This document shows, piece by piece, positions 14,085-26,565 of a stretch of 64,000 nt of DNA; within the stretch, counting starts at the first letter, position 1, and each line of letters begins with the position of its first letter. The position numbers and the translations under genes are program-made. The notes under the pieces are model-generated. The model ran no database searches. It saw only the letters and a list, made by a program, of their open reading frames with translations, and had not been told where the DNA came from. Source of the DNA: Hanleya hanleyi (lineage: Eukaryota; Mollusca; Polyplacophora; Lepidopleurida; Hanleyidae); contig JAVTVY010037032.1 of assembly GCA_036873755.1 (NCBI GenBank), positions 105,787 through 169,786 of the forward strand. Direction: 5' to 3'.

Positions 14085-14640
14085 AAATGTGACGATTTTA
14101 ATCAACGTCACAAAACATTGTTGCAGAAACTTATAAAACAGGGCTATTCCACCAAGCGCCTCCACTCAAAGTTTCTCAAATTTGGCGATACATATCGCAT
14201 GCTGATAGCAAAATACGAGCGTAGCATGCAAGATCCCCGGGGTTAGGGGCAGTATGATGAACCCATGTGCTTCAAGATCCTCATGGTGCTCATATGAACA
14301 GTCACAATCAAAACGTGACTGAGATACATCATTCTCTAGATGACGACTTTACAACGATTATTATGGATTAAGAATACTGATCAGCTACACGGATTTTATA
14401 TTTTTGGAACATCATGATGTCTTGTCGGCATCATTGAAAACTGTTGACCGCTCCTCTCGTGCAGGAAACTAGCCTATTTTTATGTATACTAAGATTGTCT
14501 TTTTAACTTTGGTGCTAATACTGTTATATGGAATGTAGAATAGGTCTTTGGATTATGGACGCGGATATTCTCTAATGGACGACGGCTGAATTATGAATGA
14601 CGGACTAGACGCTTGTAATTAACCAGTTCTACGTTCAACC
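14085..14640 (+). repeat. Dispersed repeat with decayed protein-like stretch, copy 1
   Basis: This region is similar to the reverse complement of about 47080-47570, and its 3' part recurs near 21115-21240. The first 150 nt encode an open peptide (RHKTLLQKLIKQGYSTKRLH... followed by KYERSM) whose counterpart in the second copy is frameshifted. It looks like the 3' end of a retroelement, but I cannot name the family. Confidence 0.6.
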
Positions 14641-17600
14641 TATTATTAATTCTTTCCAAGTACCACAGCGTTTAATTGAAAAAGGCCTACAATTTAGTTG
14701 CAGGAGAGAAAACCTCGCTTCTCTCAGATATTCATATCCCGTCTCTTGGGTCATATTAGTTTCGTTTTACCATGTGGTTATACGTATAACCAGTTAAAGG
14801 TTGAACGTAGGACCAATAATAGGTTTAACGTTTATGTCTATGCAAGTATCAATATTGCTTGAATTCCAACTGAAAACGTTGAACTACATTCTGGGTAAAC
14901 GTTTACTCTCATTAAAAATTGGTTTAACGTTGAACTGATAAGAGGATGAACATTTACTCCCCGAAATCGGCCGTTTTTACAGTGTGGTTGGCAAGATCGA
15001 AGAAGTGGTAAACATAACGAAATTTCATTACTGATGAGATTAAGCTATGTGTTCAAGGGTTTGGTTCGTTACGACATGACCTTCGCGTTTAACTGTTAAA
15101 TCTAACAGACATATACAGTTGCTTTGTCCGCAGTTTGTCGTGGACCGTCATAATTTCAATGCCTCGCCAAAACGTTTCGCACTATCAGTCAGCTGAATGA
15201 GAAACTAGACTCGTACCTTGCCGTGAGGCTCACAGAGATCATATCTCCAGGACTCTGATGGCTAGGTACGAGTTTAATGGAAACCTTGTCCTTATATTTC
15301 ACAATAATATATATAGATATGGTGCAAACATGTTGGAACCATATACAATGAATATATACTTAATTAGCTTGTATCGCAACGGTCGTTGTAGATTGTGTGA
15401 GTGTCTGGTTTGGTGGGAATCATTGAAGATACTCGTAAGGGATATCACGTCCCCGTTCGTTTAAAACTTAATCTATGATTCATGGTCTGAGGCAAGTGTG
15501 CTGGTGGGGATGGGGAGTGTTAAATCGGGGGGGGGGGGGACTATGGATGAAGATTTACCTCTATTTATATGGACTCGTCCCAGGTATCTCTTGTCACCAT
15601 TTATTTATCTTGTTACTTTCATTAGGACAAACAGATTTATTTGGCAAAGCTTCAGCACCAAAACAACTTTAGTGCGCATTTATGAACTTTCTCCACTCAA
15701 CCCAAATTTTAATGTCTGTATCAGTCATATAATGTAACCAAAAGTTACCGGCCATAGACTCGACATTAGCATTCGTCCGATAACTGTACCGGAATGTCAT
15801 GATACATTTATCCGTTTCATTCATCATTCAGAATGTCCAGAATGGAATAAAATGAAACACTGAATATATTGAACTAATTTGAATACATTGTAGTAACATT
15901 GCGGACGGATTCTTTGAAGAGACAGCCAATGAACGAATGACGAGTTGATGCTGACAATACAAATTCGGGAAATGGGGGAGGAGGTTTTGGTGTTCGGAGA
16001 CACGGGGATGTCTAACACGAACACTGGCATGTAATTTTACAGGGTATGAAATATATGTCTGGCTCTTCATACGCTCAAATATGGACATATTCAGAGAGGC
16101 CATTAGTCGTATGTCCAATTTCATTGAAAGTCGGTAAAGAACAAGTGAGAAATGACTACATTGTAGTCAAAACCTGCGGCAGTGGCAATAATACAGTGAA
16201 AGACATATCAGCAGAGGTAGTGGTAATTGTAGAAAAAAGCGCCATCTGCCAGTGTTTTATGCCAAGGGATGAAATTTTCAACTTGTAACCCACAATTGTA
16301 GGGATTGCGTAATAGTTCTGATGCCATATATATATATATATTCACTTTCCCCATTCAAAATCCGACGATTTTGACTCTGCCGTTTCGTCTATACTGAATT
16401 GACAGACGAACTCACCATGATCGCTTTGGCAATGTTTTGGTACAAATATCGTCTATGCCAAGTTTCAAAGCATTCGGTTCAGTCGTTACCTTTTGCAAAT
16501 CAAAAAGGCTTTCAAACATTTGTAAATCCAAATAAATTTCGAGGATTTAGTCATAGCGCGAAAATCTGCGCTCTTCAGTCTCCCTTCTCGGTTAATTTGC
16601 CGATCAAAATGGAAAATTTATATTTCCTTCCAAGTTATTTTTCAATAAATTTAGTATCGGGTCTATCACTTCGATCTGTGGCGATTTAAGGCTTTATCGA
16701 ACAGGCATAATGACACTTTTTCACTATTCAAATTGAGGCCTGTTACAGTCTTGATATTCGATTAAAATAATTAATTAGGTTTCTGCATTTACGTTCGTTA
16801 TCATCTGCGAACTAAATTCCTTGCCACTCTTTTCCACGCAGCAAGTCAATACCAAGACATGGTTTGCTTCTTCTATATAAATGATTAACTATTTCATTCT
16901 TAGCAAATATCATCTCATCTGACATGTTCGGCCAAGCCTTTTCGAAGGTTGCTAATTTTATTAATTTCTTTTCTTTAAAATCAAATTCTGCAAACAAGAA
17001 ACATTTCTAGTTAGTATTTATGGATATCATCCTATACTCAATTTGCGAATATGTTTGTCATTTCGAAGGTGATTCAAGTGCGAAGTTTCGGGGCTAGTTC
17101 ACTAAACAAGGTCTGTGTGTAAGAGAATGATGTCGAATTCTCGTTATTATCTTTTGATACATCAAATTGTTGCATTCGCGAAAATGACCGCCAAGTTAAA
17201 GTCAATGCGAAAGGTATCTAAGTATCGAAATCAAACTCGAAAACCCCTCCAGGAAAACAAAGGCCCTAGCTTTTGGCCACGAGGTCAACATCTATGGCCA
17301 GTATCTGCAATATATGACGTAAACTGATTGACAAAGTAACGTAAATTTTGTATAGAACCAGTAAATTCTAGCAGAAATGGGCTCCGACTTGAGAGAATGA
17401 CGTCAAATGTAATATGTTTCTGCGCATTGTCTGCTGATACACATAAGTATTGAATTTACAGAAGTGATTAATGCTATTCTAAAGGGATTCTGAGTGCGGA
17501 AGAGGACGGGAACATCAATACCAGCGAATTTAGGCCCTGGCTTGCGAGAATGAGGATAGAGAGGCTGCGCTCTGAAAGAGAATCATTCAAAATAGCTATT

Positions 17601-17960
17601 TGCCAAATGTCATGCAACCGAAAGTGCACAATATAACTGCACGGCTGCGAGGTATTGTTCGCGCACAGGGCTGTCCAACTCATTAAATACTGCATAGTCA
17701 TTTCTGTCTCTTCGAAGTGGGCTACCGTTTGAAATTGTCCGGTAATGAGTGAGTCCATCTGAATCCTTTCGTCAGCAAAATAAGCATTCAAGATTCAAGA
17801 TTTTATTGTACAAACACCAGTCAAAGGCAGAGTACAAACTTTAAGAGGAATACAACTAGAGAAACAATGGAACAGTGACATGAATATTAATATTTATATA
17901 TATGTTATATCTGAGAGATATGTTATATCTGAGTGTTACCGTTGATATTAGAACCTTGAT
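14641..17960. other. Intergenic, no gene recognised
   Basis: Open frames on both strands (for example 16399-16689 plus and 17474-17791 minus) show no family signature. A poly-G tract lies near 15527-15539 and a TA microsatellite near 16328-16341. Around 17790-17840 there is a LINE-tail-like motif (attcaagattttattgtaca), possibly the 3' end of a minus-strand retroposon. Confidence 0.4.
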
Positions 17961-17966
17961 TTTTGG

Positions 17967-18405
17967 CATTAAAGTGCATCAGGGGACTGTTACCAGCATG
18001 TTTCGAGCTGACCTACTTTTGATGAAAATTTCTGGTGATTTTTGATTAAAATCGCTGGTGAATCTAACTTGAGCCGTGCCCATCTTAATATAGGCAGGAT
18101 TTCAACTGGGGGTCCAAGAGTTCAGCGTGCGTCAGAGTCCTAATGCCTACCCAACTTCTTATGTCCTGTGACGTTATTCACACTGGGCATGAAGGTGCAT
18201 TAGGGGACTGTTGCCAGCATGTTTCGAGTGGACCTACTTTTGATGAAAATTTCTGGTGATTTTTGATTAAAATCGCTGGTGATTCTAACTTGGGCCGTGT
18301 CCATCATAATATTGGCAGGATTTCAACTGGGGGTCCAAGAGTTCAGTGCATGTCGGAGTTCTGATGCCTAACCTACTTCGTAGGTCCTTTGACGTTATTC
18401 ACACT
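17967..18405. repeat. Two-copy tandem duplication, about 219-bp unit
   Basis: Units at about 17967-18186 and 18187-18405 share long identical blocks, such as gatgaaaatttctggtgatt and caactgggggtccaagagtt. They differ by scattered substitutions. The units are non-coding. Confidence 0.85.
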
Positions 18406-18564
18406 ATTCTCATATATAATAATTAACGAAGCAATAATTCATTCCACCGAATATAGTTGCAAATGAATTCGAACGCGCTTGAAGACATGTGAGATCGGAG
18501 GTTGAAAAGAAAAGTGTGGCAGAGATCACACTCTCCTAGCGCATGCGCATTTCAAAAAGTCACA

Positions 18565-18600
18565 AGAACAAGAACAAGAACAAGAACAAGAACAACAACA
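18565..18600. repeat. (CAAGAA)n microsatellite
   Basis: Four to five hexamer copies (caagaa) pass into caacaa triplets. Confidence 0.9.
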
Positions 18601-19019
18601 ACGCGAGCCTCTCGTAGACCTGCGTGCCGCAGGTAAAAATGAGCGTTCTGAAAGGGCGCAATATCCTGCACTACGAGCATTAGTTGGCTTAGTTGTTAAG
18701 CTATGTTTTTCTTCCTGCATGCCCTAATTTCACCAATGCTATATTGTGTGTTTTACTATATCTTATTAGCATTTCCTTTTTTCATAGGTGCATGTTATAA
18801 CGCAATTAATCGAGTATAATCAGTTTTAGTACGTACTATTACACTTATAACTGTATTGAAATTCAATTTATATCCAATGAGTCAAACAATATGTTGCTTA
18901 ATTGTCACTGGCAGACATGATCTTGGACAATTTTTGGACGATTTTCTTTTTCTTTCTTCGAATTTCAATGTTGGGTTGATGCCAACGGCATGGAACTTAA
19001 ACAACAAATCAACTTTACT

Positions 19020-19420
19020 TCTGCCAACCGTGCCAACCCAATCACAACGTTGGCACAACGTTGGCTGTCGACCATGAGCCAACCATACATTTTGCCGATC
19101 ATGTAAACTCAAACTCAACATTGGTCCAACGTTGGCCATCGACCATGAGCCAACCATGACTTCTGCCAACCATGCCACCCAAAACCCAACGTTGACCCAA
19201 CGTTGGTCGCCGACCATGATCCAACCAGGACATCTCCCAACCATGCCACCCAAACCCCAACGTTGGCCCAACGTTGGTCACCGACCATGAGCCAACCATG
19301 CCATCTGCCAACTATGCCACCCAAACCCCAACGTTGGCCCAACGTTGATCACCGACCATGAGCCAACCGCGACCATGAGCCAACGGTGCCGACCAAAGGC
19401 CAACGTTGGCCCAACGTCGT
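19020..19420. repeat. CCAACGTTGG minisatellite
   Basis: About five copies of a 60-70-bp unit occur. Each holds a ccaacgttgg-type double palindrome followed by gaccatgagccaaccatg. The array ends about 220 bp upstream of the first exon of the claudin-like gene. It is open in several minus-strand frames only because of its periodic composition. Confidence 0.88.
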
Positions 19421-19637
19421 CGTGTTATCTGGGATATATGGGGTTCGTTTTGTACATTTGTACCTCTGACAAGAACAAATCCAGCCTATTATATAATCAA
19501 TTCGCGCATCAACAATCACAAACAAGGAACAGGCAATGTTCAAGTATACAATCGTCAAGAACAGAGTAGTCTGGCGCGTCACTTCGATACGAGCAAGCTA
19601 GCGGAATTAACAGCCATGATAGCGTCAGGAGCAGAAA

Positions 19638-19845
19638 ATGTCCGGGTTTGAACGAAGTTCCTCTTGGGCTAAGATAGCTCTGTTGTTTGTTACTCTAGCT
19701 ACTTTGTTTCATATTATCGGATCCTTTACAAACTACTGGCAGTCCTATGATATTGGAAGTTACAGTGTAAATTCGGGTCTGTTCCGCGTCTGTTCTCCAA
19801 CGTGTAAGGACGTGAGTCTATCGAGCTTTACAGTTTCTGACCAAC
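19638..19845 (+). CDS. Claudin/PMP22-like membrane protein, exon 1
   Basis: This exon starts at ATG 19638 and ends at a GT donor (caac|gtaagt) in phase 1 after 69 codons. It encodes a short cytoplasmic N-terminus, a first membrane helix (WAKIALLFVTLATLFHIIG) and the start of a first extracellular loop. The loop carries SGLF...C...C, which recalls the W-GLW-C-C signature of the claudin/PMP22/EMP superfamily, although the first motif residues are degenerate. It joins in phase to exon 2 at 24828. Such proteins sit in cell junctions or the plasma membrane. An upstream ATG in another frame at 19616 overlaps this start. Confidence 0.75.
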
Positions 19846-20289
19846 GTAAGTATGACGTACATATCGCCTCAGTCTATTGTTATGCCCAAAGGAAGTTTTG
19901 CTATATATTTGGCAAGGTATTACGACCTCTTGTCGAGAACCATATGGTGAAAGAGAAACTAACGTCCGTGAACACTGATTCAGTGAAATGAAATCGTTTA
20001 AAGTAATCTCCCCGTAGCTTGTAGATCTTGTAATCTTGACGCGTCTGACGTGTCAGCCGATGTCACGTACAGGCGCCATCTAATGCGACATATGGACATG
20101 GGCGCCAGAAAAAAACCTTCTTCTTTTACCCGACTAAAAAGATCTTCTAAAGTAGCTACTTGATAAAAAGACTCTCTTAAAATCTTAAAATTTTTACAGT
20201 CGATCAGAATATATTACACCTTGGGGATGGTTCCTTTTTTCGTAAATGTTCGTGAGTTAATCGGGTATGGCCGATTCTACTTCTCCTGA

Positions 20290-20556
20290 TCATGGCTTGA
20301 TCGAAACGTTTCTGGCTATACTTAGAGGAATATATCCTACAGTTTGTTGAAACTCATCAAGTTTGTTATTATCCACAGCATCCCATAAAGATTGAAACAG
20401 CTTTCTCACATAAGCACAAATAGAGGGTCTGAAATCGCTATATGAGATTCTAACAGGATCAAACTCATTATCGAGGGCTGCCTTAGCCATTTCATCAGCT
20501 TTAGTATTTTGTGGAAGAAGCCGGAGTACCAGGAGAGAAACACTGCCCTTCGGCAA
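20290..20556 (-). pseudogene. LINE RNase H fragment inside intron
   Basis: The minus-strand peptide contains NTKADEMAKAALD, followed by a helix-rich tail (DFRPSICAYVRKLFQSLWD) ending near a conserved DEFQ...GY segment. This is the pattern of the RNase H C-terminus and tail of non-LTR retrotransposon ORF2. About 85 residues remain with no upstream reverse transcriptase, so it is a truncated remnant in intron 1 of the claudin-like gene. Confidence 0.7.
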
Positions 20557-21242
20557 GTAACTGGTCCGGGATGGAGTGGGTCTTGGGTATTATTTCAGTG
20601 AAATAAAATATTGTTCATATCGTGACTTTGAGAAATTTTGTCTACCAGGTATGTCCGTCGGAAAACGTTAACGAAAGTATTTTGGCCCAAGAGACCCTTT
20701 TAAGCCACAGGAATGACCTCCCAATAATAAGTGGTGTGCTGAGGCGGTTTTGTTTTCTAAGAGCCGTAATTATTCCCATGAGCAAAGCGTGACAGAGATA
20801 TACCGGTGTGGAGGCTAAGAATGTCCGGTGGCTACGAGTGTCCGATTTCTATCTTCTAACCCAGCTAGGACATTTTTCTTCACATTGGGGACAAGTGTCC
20901 GTCTTTGGTTGCAATAGAAAAAGGTACGAAAAGGGACACTAAACACCAGGACATTCTTATCCATCACAGCGGTACAATTGCTTTAAAAAATGACTTGAAA
21001 AATTAGTTTGATAATAGATATGGATTTGACCATGGGAACTCTCGGATATCTTGTTCGCATGATATCTACTTTATTTTATACCTGCTTGATGTTTTGTTCT
21101 TATATTGTCTGATTAATAAATGCCTTTCGATTATGGACACAGGAATTCTTTGTGGACGACAGCTGACTATTAAATGTCGGATCTGACGCTTATAAAGATA
21201 TCAGAAAAATCATACACAACGGACTGTTTAATCATAGCATGG

Positions 21243-21268
21243 CATGAGTGAGTGAGTGAGTGAGTGAG
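21243..21268. repeat. (GAGT)n microsatellite
   Basis: About six GAGT tetramers lie in intron 1 of the claudin-like gene. Confidence 0.9.
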
Positions 21269-22059
21269 TCACAGCATATCCGCATGTTCGTACATTCTGA
21301 ACAATGCATTTCTTTGTCTGAAAGGCAGCAATCTAACCTGATAAACGGTTCCAGAATCATTAACTCGATGAAATGATTTAGCATATGATACTGGTTGGAT
21401 ATGAACTACTCAGATGCCGACTCACTACACAGATATTATGCAAATGGATCGAACTTCCGGGTATGCAGATTTCATTGGAATTACTATCCGCGAAAGGAAA
21501 CATCACCATTTATTGCACTTATACCATCAGGCGTATTTGCGGCATGAGAGTGCTGGCACCAGTTACAACAAACTTACTGAAGCTCTGCCTACTCGACTCA
21601 ACCATGTATCCAGTCGAGAAGATGAAAAACTTCAATTCATACACAGAGTGTAGAAACAATAGGAAACATATGCCTATACTAATATGAATCAAGTGTTTCA
21701 GGGTAATTTAGCAAGGTAGCCGTGTTTATCGCGTTTAGCCATTGGCAATGGCAACATTGGCAGGCAACCTCAAGAGAAGATGATCGTGGTGAGACAAAGT
21801 TTAAACGGACATGTTCATGCTGTGAGTTTTGACAGGTAATTACGAGACTACATGGTTTGTGGAGTAGTCTAACCCGCACCCTTACTGGGAACGTTTTCAA
21901 GATTCGACTTCAGGTTGCCTTTGAAGATTATACATAAAAGACCCGAGACGTTGTTTAAAAGAAATTGGTGTTTTATTCGTAATTATACTTTCTCATACAA
22001 CAATACACAATCTAATCTCAAGCGCAGAGCAGTTCCCAGAAGCCAGATGTAATATACTT

Positions 22060-22500
22060 CTCTAGAATGAAACACGCATGGAATCTAAATACAAACAATT
22101 TTGTACATGCTTATACACAATTGAACAAACATTTAACTCATAAATTTAACACTATCCAATCACGGCTATATGCTACCGTTAAGAACTGGTGATTACTATT
22201 AATTCACATGTGACTTTATTCTCAAGATTTCACCTCTTTTGTTCGGTCAAACTGTATAAATCCACAGCATCACATCTATTATGTACATTCTAACTGGTCA
22301 GGAAGTTACGCCCCCCTTAACTCACCATATTTTTCAGCATGGATACATGTACTATACCGCTTGAACACAATGAGCTGTTAATTCTATATTCGAATATTAC
22401 CAGTCTGTAATGATTATAAAACATACGTAATATAATAAAATATATATGAGTTCAAATCTTCAAAATTATATCTCATAATCTATATATCTCCCCTATCGCA
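22060..22500. repeat. Segmental duplication, copy A
   Basis: This copy matches 23300-23850 in the same orientation. Shared blocks include ccaatcacggcta, atgctaccgttaa, ggtcaggaagttacgcccc and ttaattctatattcgaa. It is non-coding and intronic. The copies have diverged and copy B has gained extra sequence. Confidence 0.8.
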
Positions 22501-23299
22501 AGTTAATTATCTCTCAAAAAACAAAAACTAACCTGATATGCCATCTACTATAGAATAAAGATAAGAGAAAAAAATAATATCGCATGCAATCGAAAAGGCA
22601 ACGGCAGACAAAATTAAAATAAACGAAAATTGCAAAATACCATTAATCCAAGAACTGAAACTGAGTTCAACAACGGACAATAATAAAGACAGTCGGGCAA
22701 ATGCCAATCAGATGAATATTGTGAGACGTCTCTCATATATCATATCACATATATTCCCCGTATCGGACAGTCTAAGGTTTATCTCTGCAGAATTATTTAA
22801 CTAAATTCAGCAACAGCAGTGTCAATTTATGTTTATGAAAACTCACAGGTTGTTCGTAGCTGAGGCAAACACTGTAACACCAGATCATCACCAGCAGGTC
22901 AGGTTACAGTGATGGGCACCTTCAAAGGATTTGAAAATAGTTTGAAACGTTTCACAATCCCGATGAAAATAAAAACAAGTATGCATACAATTTGAAACGA
23001 TTACATGGAAACTAAAATCGATTATACAAACAATCAAGATTGAAAATTTTAAATATTCCAATGTCATTCGATATAGCCCATGTGCATCATCAGTAAAAAA
23101 AATTGCAGCCTAAATCGGCAAAACAGAACTTCTCTCAACATTGGGTACTTACCCAACTAAGCCTGACTAAAACAAGTGCATGAAAATCTATATGATAATT
23201 CAAAACATTGTCATTTTAAAGCACATGCACGATCGAAGAACATAATCATTTTATGAGTCAGTATTTCATCAGTATATTACTCTATTAACGCATGTGTTT

Positions 23300-23850
23300 C
23301 AAGGGATAAGCGATCTAAATACAAACAGCTTTGGCCATGCGTATATGCAGTTAGAAAAACACAATTCACAATTTAACTCTGTCCAATCACGGCTAGATGC
23401 TACCGTTAACAAGTTGCGATTTACTATCAATTCACATGTGACTTGTTTATTCTGAACAGCCCACGTGCATTTGTGAATATTTCATTAAGAGTACCAGACT
23501 CCAGTGAACTCAGCTCATATTAAAATCTATACAAGAGCATCACTGAATCCTGTTTTAGGAAATTGATTAGATTGTTATCCTTCATTTTAGGACATTCACA
23601 GGAAAGCTGACCTCTATTGTTCGTACAAGCTGGAGAAATTCACAGCATCACATCTATTTTGTACGTTCAGGTTGGTCAGGAAGTTACGCCCCATTACCTG
23701 ATCACAACTTTTAACATGGATAAATGTAGTCTACAGCATGAAGACTATGATTTGTTAATTCTATATTCGAACATTATCAATCTGCAACGATTATAAATTA
23801 TATGCAATATAGTAAAATATAGATGAGGTCAAATCTTCAAAATAACATGA
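23300..23850. repeat. Segmental duplication, copy B
   Basis: Second copy of the block at 22060-22500, about 1.2 kb downstream in direct orientation and AT-rich. The 23850-24800 stretch that follows has no recognisable gene. Confidence 0.8.
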
Positions 23851-24827
23851 TATATTTTTTGATAGACATGTGACAAAGGCCGGTTTCAGCGGCGCAGACG
23901 ACGCGAATCAATCGCTTGCAAAACAGAGCAATGGTTGGTGAGCTAAGCATGTACACTGATCGCGACGCGGCAAAGTGGCAAAGAGGTGAAGGTGGGCGAC
24001 GCGAATGCAGAGGTTCAATTCCCATTATCAATCGCGCCGCTCGTCTCAGCCGCCGCGGCGATTTCGATACCAATCACAGCGTCTTTTCCTTCGTCTGTTG
24101 ATGAGAAGAAGCAGAAGAAGTTCTTCTTCGACCTCGTCCATTTTTTTTTCGTCCATAATGTAGTTGCATTCGCCGCCCGCATCAGGTGTGAAACCCCCGA
24201 AGAGGAGTAGCGCAAAATTCGCCAAACGTATTCGCCCGCGGTTCTTGCCGCGTGCGGTGTGAACAGGTCCTAAATGACATATATTGGCGATACTGGCTAG
24301 TTTCTTGCGACGACATAGTGGTTTCTCTGTGGAGTGTACTGAATACTTGAAACAAATGGTTTGGGTTTACCCGCAATTATGAAATGGCAATCCTGAACTT
24401 AAACCACGAAAGTGCAAGCTTCTATAGAAATGCGTGAAATGTCGGGGTCATCTGAATTTTGACCGAAACAGGGAATAAAACTGGTCCAGATATTGTTGAG
24501 CAAGTTCAGCATTGGTCAGGTCCAATGCTAGTGAAGTAAGTCTTACGACACAGTATTTGTCTTAGAATTGCTGAACCACCCTAACGGTAAACTCGTAAAA
24601 TCCTGTTCTCCAGTACACAGTAAGGACCCATCCTGTGGCCAGACGATCCGTCGAAGACTTAAATGAGGGTTAGGTTGAAAGTTTTGTTTAATTTTAAATT
24701 AACTAATGCTACAAATGATAAAAATACAAACTCAATCTGACATATTATGCGAACCAACTTTTAATTTGATTTTACGTTCTGATTTTGACGTAAATTGTCT
24801 CCCATAAAATATCTTTATCTGTTTTAG

Positions 24828-24974
24828 ATGCGTTGCGTGCTTCAAGAGGGATGGCAGTTATTGCCCTTATCTGCGCCATCATTGCCACCACAACGGCCCT
24901 CGTCTACGTTTGTCTGGAGTCCGTCCGAAATAAAGGATTCTCTCTGGGACTTTCTATTATGAGCTTTGTCCTAT
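24828..24974 (+). CDS. Claudin/PMP22-like membrane protein, exon 2
   Basis: The exon is bounded by a ttttag acceptor and a gtaagc donor, phase 1 on both sides, 147 nt. It encodes a second membrane helix (GMAVIALICAIIATTTALVY), a short polar loop and most of a third helix (GFSLGLSIMSFVL). Joined to exon 1 it stays in frame. The donor opens the roughly 20-kb intron that contains the Polinton. Confidence 0.75.
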
Positions 24975-25904
24975 GTAAGCTAATTGCTGACCAAACTCAT
25001 GAATCTAATGATACATTTTGCAAATATAGAGTAACATTCATTCATATTGTTCGTTAGTTGGACAATTCTACGGTACGGCAAAAATATCTGCAACATTCTG
25101 CCTATGTTTTCACGCAAGCCTATATACCGACACGAATATCTATCTTGATGAGTCGAAAGGGCATCGTTAGGTGGGGGGCGGGGGGTTGGGGGGTCGTTGG
25201 GAGCGAACGAACCCTTCTCAGCGCCCAACCGTATGTTATCTTCCAATGTTGGACACCAGACTACTGGACTGTCTAATAAGCATAGGAAACCACCCCCTCT
25301 TAAGAAATCTTGGCGACGAAAACAGAGTACCGGTAGTCAAGTTTGAGGCTTGCAAAACTTTATCGTTTGTTCCTGTGGCATTAATTTCTCTATATTGCTG
25401 TTCGGGCATAATCGCCTCCATTGCTGTTCGGGCATAATCGCATAATCGTTTCACTACTTGAAAATTATTTTGTCTCCATATATTAACTGAATTAATATAT
25501 CTTTCTATTTATTTATTCATAAATAAGTAAAACATGTATATCGCCCCAGTATCTGTTTTGCTATACGATCATCGGCTTGATGGCATATGGCAGTCATTTC
25601 CTCCTGATTAATGAGTGGAGGATGTTCCCCTTCCAAAAAGGGACTATGGAAACAATAGCGCCGCTACCATGCATGGCTACACGCGACATAGATATTTTGT
25701 ACTCGTCCAATCAAAATTGAGGATTCTGAATATGATTCATAGATAATTCGTGAATTGTTTTCATAAACTACAGAGATATTTTGTACCGATACCGTTCTGT
25801 TATCCTTCAGACCACCAGCAGTCTCTTACGCATCGCTTAACCCTACCTGGCCTTGGGTTTGTAGCTTATCATATTGGAGTCATTATGATCCTATTTGTAT
25901 GACC

Positions 25905-26240
25905 CCCCCCCCCCCCCCAGAGCAGGCGATGAATGGGTAAATTAAAAATGGCGACCATGTGGGTACCAGGAAAGCGACGTTTTCTTCAGATTTCTTAAAC
26001 ATTTGTGCTTTTCTGCATTGGAAAGTGGGTAAAAACATATTTTATTTCATATCAGATTATTATTTACTAATTTATTATGCCGTTTTTGCGAAAAAAATGT
26101 TTAAGTAGAAAAATCGAAAAATCGGCCCAAAAATGTCATTTTTGAAGATGACGTCACTTTGACGTCATCATGGAGGCCATCCTGGATTTTTTTTCTAGTA
26201 GAGCATGACCCAAAGATATAGTGTGGTAAGCAGTATACCC
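25905..26240 (-). repeat. Dispersed repeat, copy 2 (inverted)
   Basis: Inverted counterpart of 12808-13130, beginning at a poly-C tract at 25903-25918 and including paired gacgtca motifs near 26149-26167. It ends about 300 bp before the Polinton. Confidence 0.6.
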
Positions 26241-26559
26241 CAAATCGCCCAGGCCAGATAGGGTTAATATGCCACTCTGAGACCGGATCAAGTTCTCACG
26301 TTGTCCATTCGTCTTGATATCCATTTATTGTATTGATTACAACAGAAATAATCCTTTTCTGTCTCTAAAACTAAGTAAGGTAGTAATTTGGTATAAGTCC
26401 GTGGATTCAAGATATAGACGATTGAACCTCCGCGTATTGCGCTTCAATGAAAAATCATGAGTTTGCATGCTCAAGAAATCAGAGTTGCAAATCTTAAGTT
26501 AGTTTGAGGGATAACAAATTAGCACAAATTTAAGTAGATAATTTTAAACTCAAGCAATA

Positions 26560-26565
26560 TGCACA
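26560..26565. repeat. Left 6-bp target site duplication of the Polinton
   Basis: TGCACA immediately precedes the element terminus AGTAGTATAC and is repeated exactly after the other end at 44846-44851. Six-base duplications are the known product of Polinton integrases. Confidence 0.95.

Noticed and set aside
18882..19342. Minus-strand proteins of repeated Trp/Gly/Val composition over the minisatellite
   Set aside because: Several frames are open because of the 60-70-bp periodic repeat; no independent coding signal.
23990..24060. Pol III B-box-like gaggttcaattcc as a tRNA or SINE
   Set aside because: No A box or tRNA fold at the proper distance.
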